DNA from: Candidatus Kapaibacterium sp.
Lineage (GTDB): Bacteria; Bacteroidota; Ignavibacteria; Kapaibacteriales; Kapaibacteriaceae
Reading direction: 5' to 3'
DNA: 55,371 bases
Assembly: GCA_018882585.1 (NCBI GenBank)
Contig: VFFB01000006.1
Span: 1-55,371, forward strand
Made by a program: the position numbers and the translations under genes. Below, in pieces: positions 49,971 through 55,371 of the stretch (positions within the stretch are counted from its first letter, which is position 1; each line of letters starts with the position of its first letter). Under the pieces are notes generated by a model. It made no database searches and was not told the DNA's origin. It saw only the letters and a program-made list of their open reading frames with translations.

Positions 49971-49995
49971 CAAGCATTCTTGCACGGAGCATCTC

Positions 49996-51240
49996 ATGGA
50001 AGAAACCGGGATCACCTACGACATTGGCGACCCTTACGTCAAACCCTCGTTCACGCTGGGGATCGAGGAAGAGTACATGGTACTCGATCCAACGACGCTG
50101 AACCTGAAGTCACACGTCAGTCTTGAGCTCCTGTCGAAAGGGCGCCTCCTGCTGCACGAGCATATCAAACCCGAGATGCACGGCTCGATGTTGGAGATCG
50201 GTACGGGCATCTGCAAGAACGTCAAGGAGGCACGCTTCGAGGTCACAAAGATCCGCTCGATCGTTGCCCACCTGGCCCGTCAGAACGGCCTGCTCATCGG
50301 CGCAGCGTCCACGCACCCGTATTCGCGTTGGGAAGATCAGGAGATCTACCCCGACGACCGATACCAGGTGCTCATCGAGGACATGCAGCTGCTGGCGCGC
50401 TCGCTCCTGATCTTCGGAATGCACATTCACATCGGCATCGAGAACCGCGAGGTACAGATCCAGCTGATGAACGAGATGCGTTACTTCCTTCCGCATATCC
50501 TTGCCATCTCTACCAATTCTCCGTTCTGGGAAGGCATGGATACGGGGCTGAAGAGCTACCGGTCGAAGATCTTTGAGCGTTTCCCGCGCACGGCCTTGCC
50601 CGACCTTTTCTCGAGCTGGGGCGAATACGACAACTACGTCAACCTGCTGGTAAAAACTGGCTCGATCGACAATGCCAAGAAGATCTGGTGGGACATCCGT
50701 CCGCATCCGTTCTTCCCCACGCTCGAAGTACGCATCTGCGACCTGCCGATGCGCATCGAAGAGACCATTGCCATCGCTGCGCTCTGTCAGGCACTGGCTG
50801 CCAAACTGTACTCGCTCTACGAAAAGAACCTGTCGTTCCGCCAGTACCGGCGCTCTCTGCTGATGGAGAACAAGTGGCGCGCCGTCCGCTACGGTTTGGA
50901 CGGCAAGCTGATCGACTGGGGACGCCAGAAGGAAATGCCGGCGCGCGAGCTGGTGCGAGAGCTGCTGGATTTTGTGGACGACGTGGTGGACGACCTTGGC
51001 TCGCGCCGCGAGATCGAATACATCTATCAGATCCTGGAGATGGGCTCTGGCGCCGACCGTCAGCTGCGCGTATGGAAAGAGACCGGCAGCATGGAAGAGG
51101 TGGCCAAGTATATCCACCGCGAAACGAATGCAGGACTGATCGAGGACGTGACGCCGTTCCTCTCGAACGTGCAGCCGGCGCCCCCTGACATGATCGAAGA
51201 AAAAATGACATCCATCCGCTCGGAGCAGAGTCCAGAATGA
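49996..51240 (+). CDS. Carboxylate-amine ligase, GCS2/YbdK family
   Basis: This 414-residue ATP-dependent ligase is related to glutamate-cysteine ligase type 2. The metal/ATP segment FTLGIEEEYMVLD (19-31), the HGSMLEIGTGIC region (about 55-66), FGMHIHIGIENRE (about 140-152) and LEVRICDLPMR (about 245-255) mark the family. YbdK itself has weak glutamate-cysteine ligase activity in vitro, and relatives make other amide or peptide bonds, so the substrate is open. The ATG at 49996 has GGAG at 6 nt; a longer frame upstream is not coding. Its stop overlaps the carboxypeptidase start (ATGA). Confidence 0.92.
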   Translation: MEETGITYDIGDPYVKPSFTLGIEEEYMVLDPTTLNLKSHVSLELLSKGRLLLHEHIKPEMHGSMLEIGTGICKNVKEARFEVTKIRSIVAHLARQNGLLIGAASTHPYSRWEDQEIYPDDRYQVLIEDMQLLARSLLIFGMHIHIGIENREVQIQLMNEMRYFLPHILAISTNSPFWEGMDTGLKSYRSKIFERFPRTALPDLFSSWGEYDNYVNLLVKTGSIDNAKKIWWDIRPHPFFPTLEVRICDLPMRIEETIAIAALCQALAAKLYSLYEKNLSFRQYRRSLLMENKWRAVRYGLDGKLIDWGRQKEMPARELVRELLDFVDDVVDDLGSRREIEYIYQILEMGSGADRQLRVWKETGSMEEVAKYIHRETNAGLIEDVTPFLSNVQPAPPDMIEEKMTSIRSEQSPE

Positions 51241-52736
51241 GTAGCATGACCAAGCTTCTCGCCCTTGTCGTGACGACGTGCATCGCCTGCGCCAACGTCA
51301 TGGCCGGAGATACCACCAAGGCAGTAACACCGATCTTCCAGAAGCCTCTTACGTCGAAACGCGCCGTGACCATCGGCGGAAAGCGCATCGACTACGAGGT
51401 AACAACAGGCCATCTGACCCTGGTAAAGGAAGATGGTACAGAGCGTGCCAAGATCTTCTTCGTAGCCTATACCAAGACCGGCGTCAGCGATCCGGCGACA
51501 CGTCCGTTGACGTTTTCGTTCAACGGCGGCCCCGGCTCGTCGTCGGTATGGCTCCACCTTGGCGTCCTTGGTCCGCGTCGCGTTGCCATGAACGACGATG
51601 GTACCACCCTGCCCCCTCCCTATGCCCTTGTCGATAATGAGCACTCGTGGCTGGACCTGACGGACATGGTCTTTATTGATCCTGTGAGCACGGGCTTTTC
51701 GCGTGCGGCCGATGAAAAGGATGCTCGAAACTTCCACGGATACAACCAGGACATTGAATCGGTAGGCGAGTTTGTGCGCCGCTACGTCAGCGACTACAAA
51801 CGCTGGGCATCACCAAAGTACCTTATCGGTGAATCCTACGGAACGACGCGTGCAAGCGCCTTGGGCGACCACCTGCAGCAACGCTACGGCATGTACCTGA
51901 ACGGCATCATTCTTGTGAGCGCCGTGCTGAACTTCCAGACGATCGACGTTGCCGAGGGCAACGACCTTCCGTTCACGTCATTCCTGCCCACGTTTGCCGT
52001 CACCGCCTGGTATCACAAGCGTCTGCCGGCCGACATGCAGGCCAAGACGGTAGAACAGATAGCCGCCGAAGCCCGCGCCTACGCCATGGGTGACTATGCG
52101 TTGACGCTGATGAAAGGCGATGCGCTTACACCTTCAGAGCGCAACGCAGCGATCGAGACGCTTCGCCGCTATACCGGACTGAGCGCCGACTACCTTGATA
52201 AAGCAAATCTGCGCCCCGTGATCTTCCGTGTATGCCAGGAACTGCTGCGCGACAAGGGATTGATCATCGGTCGTTTTGACAGTCGATATACTGGTTTACA
52301 GTCGGACCGTCTGGCCGAATCAATGGAACGCGACCCGAGCCATCATCCGACGATCGCCGGCTGCTTCTCGACATGCATCAACGACTACCTGACGCGAGAA
52401 CTCGGCGTTACCACGACACTACCCTACGAGGTGTTGACAGGCCGCGTACACCCATGGGACTATTCGAACGTACAGAACGAATACTTGAACGTTGCCCCAC
52501 GTCTGCGCAACGCTATGCTGTCAAACCCCAACCTGCGAGTCTGGGTACTGAACGGTTACTACGACCTGGCGACGCCGTTCTATGGCACCGAGTACACCTT
52601 CGATCACATGTTCCTGCCCCAGCCGGCCAAGCCGAATCTGCAGATGACTTACTACGGCGCCGGCCACATGATGTACCTGCTCAAGACCGAACTGGCCAAG
52701 ATGAAGCAGGACGCCACGACGTGGTTCAAACCATAG
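51237..52736 (+). CDS. Secreted serine carboxypeptidase (S10 family)
   Basis: This 499-residue exported alpha/beta-hydrolase removes C-terminal residues from peptides. A signal peptide (MSSMTKLLALVVTTCIACANVMAG) is followed by the oxyanion motif FNGGPGSSSVW. The catalytic triad is Ser200 in IGESYGT, Asp443 in LNGYYDLATP and His477 in YYGAGHMMY. VFIDPVSTGFS is the typical substrate-site strand. It is translationally coupled to the upstream ligase, and tandem hairpin repeats directly follow its stop. Confidence 0.94.
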   Translation: MSSMTKLLALVVTTCIACANVMAGDTTKAVTPIFQKPLTSKRAVTIGGKRIDYEVTTGHLTLVKEDGTERAKIFFVAYTKTGVSDPATRPLTFSFNGGPGSSSVWLHLGVLGPRRVAMNDDGTTLPPPYALVDNEHSWLDLTDMVFIDPVSTGFSRAADEKDARNFHGYNQDIESVGEFVRRYVSDYKRWASPKYLIGESYGTTRASALGDHLQQRYGMYLNGIILVSAVLNFQTIDVAEGNDLPFTSFLPTFAVTAWYHKRLPADMQAKTVEQIAAEARAYAMGDYALTLMKGDALTPSERNAAIETLRRYTGLSADYLDKANLRPVIFRVCQELLRDKGLIIGRFDSRYTGLQSDRLAESMERDPSHHPTIAGCFSTCINDYLTRELGVTTTLPYEVLTGRVHPWDYSNVQNEYLNVAPRLRNAMLSNPNLRVWVLNGYYDLATPFYGTEYTFDHMFLPQPAKPNLQMTYYGAGHMMYLLKTELAKMKQDATTWFKP

Positions 52737-52742
52737 GATAAG

Positions 52743-52814
52743 CCCACGCTTCAGCGTGGGCCCACGCTTCAGCGTGGGCTCACGATTCAGCGTGGGCTCA
52801 CGATTCAGCTTCGC
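52743..52814. repeat. 18-bp tandem hairpin repeat (four units)
   Basis: Units CCCACGCTTCAGCGTGGG start at 52743 and 52761. CTCACGATTCAGCGTGGG starts at 52779, and a decayed fourth at 52797 merges into the next array. The first two are perfect 7-bp hairpins with a TTCA loop, so the array could terminate transcripts or stabilise the mRNA of the carboxypeptidase. Confidence 0.95.
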
Positions 52815-52908
52815 CGGTGCATTCGCCGGTGCATTCGCCGGTGCATTCGCCGGTGCATTCGCCGGTGCATTCGCCGGTGCATTCGCCGGTGCATTCGCCG
52901 GTGCATTC
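52813..52908. repeat. 12-bp tandem repeat, eight identical copies
   Basis: GCCGGTGCATTC repeats eight times without change, followed by a partial GCCG. All forward frames stay open through it, one of them in frame with the antitoxin gene downstream. Identity of all copies suggests recent expansion by slippage. Confidence 0.98.
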
Positions 52909-52942
52909 GCCGACATCCATGTACCCCATGTACGGCCCTCGG

Positions 52943-52966
52943 ATATACATTTCCACAGCTGTATAT
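52943..52966. promoter_or_regulatory. Inverted repeat, candidate antitoxin operator
   Basis: ATATACA (52943-52949) and TGTATAT (52960-52966) form a perfect 7-bp inverted repeat with a 10-base spacer. It lies 27 bases upstream of the antitoxin ATG. Antitoxins of this fold commonly repress their own operon through such palindromes. The right arm with the following T (TATATT) could double as a -10 element. Confidence 0.55.
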
Positions 52967-52993
52967 TGCCACATCACATTCGAGGATACAACC

Positions 52994-53224
52994 ATGCGTC
53001 TGGCAAAATGGGGGAACAGTCTTGCCGTTAGACTTCCATCGAGAATGGTCGAGGAGATGAATCTTCGGGAGGGTGACGAGATCGAGCTGGTGAAAGGCGA
53101 GCGAGAGACATTCATCGTATATCGGTATGAGAGTCCAGTCGAATTGCTACAGCGCATTCGCCACTTCCGCGGCAGACTACCTAAGGGTTTTCGTTTCGAC
53201 CGTGATGATGCACATGCGCGCTAA
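52994..53224 (+). CDS. AbrB/MazE-type antitoxin
   Basis: This 76-residue swapped-hairpin DNA-binding protein begins MRLAKWGNSLAVRLPSRMVE, the classic MazE/VapB/AbrB signature, followed by LREGDEIELV. The C-terminal about 30 residues (LLQRIRHFRGRLPKGFRFDRDD) would wrap the toxin. The start has GAGG upstream. It overlaps the PIN gene start by 11 bases. Together with the inverted repeat upstream it forms a type II toxin-antitoxin module. Confidence 0.9.
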   Translation: MRLAKWGNSLAVRLPSRMVEEMNLREGDEIELVKGERETFIVYRYESPVELLQRIRHFRGRLPKGFRFDRDDAHAR

Positions 53225-53624
53225 GGCCTTCGCCGACACCAACGTTTTGTTGAATCTGCTCTCCGACGACGAGCGAAAGGCACAAACAGCCGAGGCCTTG
53301 CTGCAGCATGGGCCCACCATCAGCGTTCAGGTACTGAACGAGATTGTCTCCGTTGCCACGCGCAAGCTAGGCATGCCGGTGGATGAGGTCGCCGAGTTCT
53401 GCTATGTGCTTCGACGACTGTGTCACATCGAGCCCATCACAACAGACCATCATGACATGGCGCTATCCCTGCTTCGCAGGTATGGTTTCAGCATGTACGA
53501 CGCGCTTATCGTTGCGACGGCACTGATCGCTGACTGCAAATGCTTGTATACCGAAGACCTTCAGCACAATCAGATCGTAATGCGGCAGTTACGCATCGTG
53601 AATCCTTTCCAAGCGCTACCCTAA
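53214..53624 (+). CDS. PIN-domain ribonuclease toxin (VapC-like)
   Basis: This 136-residue PIN domain carries the acidic metal-binding residues expected for Mg2+-dependent RNA cleavage: Asp8 in FADTNVLLNLL, Glu43 in VLNEIVSVA, Asp96 in MYDALIVATA and Asp115 in LYTEDLQ. Family members cut tRNA or rRNA when freed from the antitoxin. ATGs at 53205 and 53208 are alternative starts. Its stop overlaps the convergent ferredoxin gene by 4 bases. Confidence 0.92.
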   Translation: MRAKAFADTNVLLNLLSDDERKAQTAEALLQHGPTISVQVLNEIVSVATRKLGMPVDEVAEFCYVLRRLCHIEPITTDHHDMALSLLRRYGFSMYDALIVATALIADCKCLYTEDLQHNQIVMRQLRIVNPFQALP

Positions 53625-54715
53625 CGGTTTTCCAGACGCAGAACACCCCTTGGGCAGACGCTTGAGCAGACGCCGCAGCCCACGCACGAGGCGCGCTTGA
53701 TGTCAAGGCCGCGCTGCGCATACGAGCGAACATCAATGCCCATTTCGCAGTAGGCCGAGCAGTTGCCACAGGAAATGCATTGTCCGCCGTTTGTGGTGAT
53801 TCGAAAGCGCGAGAACCACTTCTGCAGCATTCCGAGTATGGCTGCCATCGGACAGCCGAACCGGCACCATACACGTGCACCAAGCAATGGATAGAAGCCA
53901 ACGCCAATGACGCCGCTGAATAGTCCGCCGATTACAAATCCGTAGCCGCGCCACATGGCATGAGCATACGGAGCGACAGCGCTGTTGGCGTCGACGTGCG
54001 CCCACCATAGCACTGCCGTTAGAACAACGACCAAGGCAAGGACACCGTGGATCATCCAACGCTCGATCTTCCATGACGTCATGGAATAGCTGCCGTTCTG
54101 TCGGAACGGGTCACCCAGCGTCTCCGCAAGGCCGCCGCAACCGCACACCCATGAGCAGTACCAGCGCTTGCCAAAGAAGTACGTCAACACAGGTACGGCC
54201 ACAACCGACATCACAAGCGTCCAACCACCCAGGAATGTCAGCATGGCATTGCCGGATGCAAACATTACATCGATGCTGCCCGGCAGCAGATACTCCGGCT
54301 TCAGCGGCCAGAAGTATGTCAGGTAGAACTCCTGCCGCTCGATTGCCAGGAACACTCCGGGAAGGATGTAGGCCGCAATAAGCTGAAACAGCATCACACT
54401 CCATGTCCGCCACATCTGATACCTATTGCCGCGATAGCGGTACAGCATTCGAGCACCCATCACGAGCACCGCAACCGTATACAACGTGCCGTACAGGAAC
54501 CAGTGGTCGGCTGGAGCACTCCGCATCCACTGCGACAGCGGCTCAAGCACGATCGTAAGCCATGCTAGCTTCTCGGGAAACCAGTACACCATCACATAGA
54601 ATGCCGTCAGCAGCACCGCAAGAGCGTAGGCAGGCGCTCCACGACGCTTCCATGATGACGTCATCACGCCGTTGTTGTCTACCGATGGCGGAAGGTTTAT
54701 CTGCACAAGGTTCAT
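53621..54715 (-). CDS. Polytopic membrane ferredoxin (NapH/CcoG/NosR-like)
   Basis: The 364-residue inner-membrane protein has about five hydrophobic helices (30-280). Cysteine motifs between and after them are YCSWVCGCGG (about 192-201), WCRFGCP (about 286-292) and two C-terminal 4Fe-4S ferredoxin motifs CISCGNCSAYC (about 318-328) and CVGCGVCSSVCP (about 346-357). This places it with NapH, CcoG/RdxA and the C-terminal part of NosR, which pass electrons across or along the membrane. It overlaps the upstream flavoprotein as ATGA, so the two probably form one electron-transfer chain. The final acceptor is not in the window. Confidence 0.88.
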   Translation of the reverse strand: MNLVQINLPPSVDNNGVMTSSWKRRGAPAYALAVLLTAFYVMVYWFPEKLAWLTIVLEPLSQWMRSAPADHWFLYGTLYTVAVLVMGARMLYRYRGNRYQMWRTWSVMLFQLIAAYILPGVFLAIERQEFYLTYFWPLKPEYLLPGSIDVMFASGNAMLTFLGGWTLVMSVVAVPVLTYFFGKRWYCSWVCGCGGLAETLGDPFRQNGSYSMTSWKIERWMIHGVLALVVVLTAVLWWAHVDANSAVAPYAHAMWRGYGFVIGGLFSGVIGVGFYPLLGARVWCRFGCPMAAILGMLQKWFSRFRITTNGGQCISCGNCSAYCEMGIDVRSYAQRGLDIKRASCVGCGVCSSVCPRGVLRLENR

Positions 54716-55371
54716 GGCGCACCCCGACGGGCCGCTGCCTCTAGCTGCTGCGGCGTGAGGTAAAGCTCAGGGTCGAAACATGCCTTGCGGATCGATCGCA
54801 GGACGACGTCGACGCTGACACCTTCGTTGATCCATGTTGCCCAGACGTCTTGCCGCATGCGCACGCCCAAGGCATGAGCACCGACCACGCATCGCGTGCG
54901 CTCATCGTAGGCGATTCGTACAAAGCGCATTCCGTCTGGCGGAGCCCATGTCCACGATGCATACGAGGTATCGACGAGGCCACACGATTGAAACTCGATG
55001 TCGAAGAACTTCGCCGAGTCATGCCGGAAGGGAGGCCTATAAACAACAGTCTCGCCGCACATCACCGATGCAACGCATTCACCCTGCGCACGGGCGGCAT
55101 ACCACGTCATCTCGACACGCCCCCCGGGAAGTTCGGCGCAATCGCCGGCAGCATAGACCGCAGGATCTGACGTCCGCAAGGCGCCATTGACGACGATGCC
55201 ACGGGCAACGTCAAGTCCGGCGCTCGCCGCTAGGTCTGTCGTCGGCTCGACTCCGATGCAGCATACCACAAGTTGCGCCGCGAGCGTTTCGCCCGACGTC
55301 AACACAACGTGCGACACGCGGCCGGCAGCATCGGCAAGGATCTTCAGCACGTGCGTCGCGCAGCGTACATC
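54712..55371 (-). CDS. NAD(P)H/FAD-dependent oxidoreductase, C-terminal part (runs off right edge)
   Basis: About 219 residues are in the window. The N-terminal FAD motif lies beyond base 55371. The visible part contains the end of the NAD-binding domain (VVCCIGVEPTTDLAASAGL) and the second FAD signature (SDPAVYAAGDCAEL). A C-terminal domain of the rubredoxin/nitrite reductase-type class follows, ending with DPELYLTPQQLEAAA. It should pass electrons from NAD(P)H to a partner, most simply the coupled membrane ferredoxin. Confidence 0.85.
   Translation of the reverse strand, partial: DVRCATHVLKILADAAGRVSHVVLTSGETLAAQLVVCCIGVEPTTDLAASAGLDVARGIVVNGALRTSDPAVYAAGDCAELPGGRVEMTWYAARAQGECVASVMCGETVVYRPPFRHDSAKFFDIEFQSCGLVDTSYASWTWAPPDGMRFVRIAYDERTRCVVGAHALGVRMRQDVWATWINEGVSVDVVLRSIRKACFDPELYLTPQQLEAAARRGAP

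Noticed and set aside
49840-49995. N-terminal extension of the carboxylate-amine ligase
   Set aside because: The extension has no family similarity, overlaps the divergent gene start, and the ATG at 49996 has a clear Shine-Dalgarno.
52743-52908. CRISPR-like array
   Set aside because: The repeats are directly abutting 18- and 12-bp units without unique spacers, and no cas genes are present.
52756-53031. 91-aa open frame with FAGA repeats
   Set aside because: It is built almost entirely of the 12-bp repeat, has no ribosome-binding site, and runs across the antitoxin start.

Overview
The window reads as a G+C-rich bacterium of the Bacteroidota/Chlorobiota assemblage (the Fibrobacteres-Chlorobi-Bacteroidetes group); a Kapabacteria- or Ignavibacteria-like lineage is my best guess, not proven. 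The main evidence is a set of large secreted proteins ending in short beta-rich modules typical of type IX secretion (T9SS) sorting signals. A second line is that the two clearest promoters (ahead of the tRNA/rpo cluster and ahead of groES) fit the Bacteroidota form TTTG-N20-TAnnTTTG. Coding density is very high, many genes overlap by 1 to 19 bases, and no gene-free stretch exceeds 300 bases.

Left part (1-5900): the end of an MFS transporter, a DAACS dicarboxylate/glutamate symporter, and two T9SS cargo proteins, one of which joins a beta-helix to a histidine phosphatase. Positions 6000-17950 hold the conserved information-processing cluster, read on the minus strand in the order tRNA-Tyr, tRNA-Gly, tRNA-Thr, tRNA-Trp, secE, nusG, rplK, rplA, rplJ, rplL, rpoB, rpoC. 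It has a strong promoter at the head, a hairpin between rplL and rpoB and a terminator after rpoC. The tuf gene often found among these tRNAs is missing.

Middle (18000-41200): carA; an HNH nuclease with a probable CTG start; a DUF1800-DUF1501-glycosidase-like secretion operon; a YfhO membrane protein coupled to an unknown gene and an aspartate kinase; a Maf / orphan ABC permease / PlsY overlap chain; an OmpA-type envelope protein; a secreted glutathione peroxidase. A tightly overlapping operon, TatD-TcdA-FAD oxidoreductase-MnmM-like methyltransferase, looks like a tRNA-modification unit. Then groES-groEL with a CIRCE operator, and an MlaE lipid-transport permease.

Right part (41290-55371): two tandem paralogous lipoproteins with a shared upstream motif, one carrying a 51-bp coding repeat; a gingipain-like protein that has lost its catalytic dyad; a T9SS subtilase; a basic/acidic pair of unknown proteins; a carboxylate-amine ligase coupled to a serine carboxypeptidase; short tandem repeats; a MazE/VapB-PIN toxin-antitoxin pair; and a membrane ferredoxin coupled to a flavoprotein that runs off the window.

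The most promising items are the split MnmC-like tRNA-modification operon, the pseudo-gingipain next to a subtilase, and the duplicated lipoproteins with their common upstream element.
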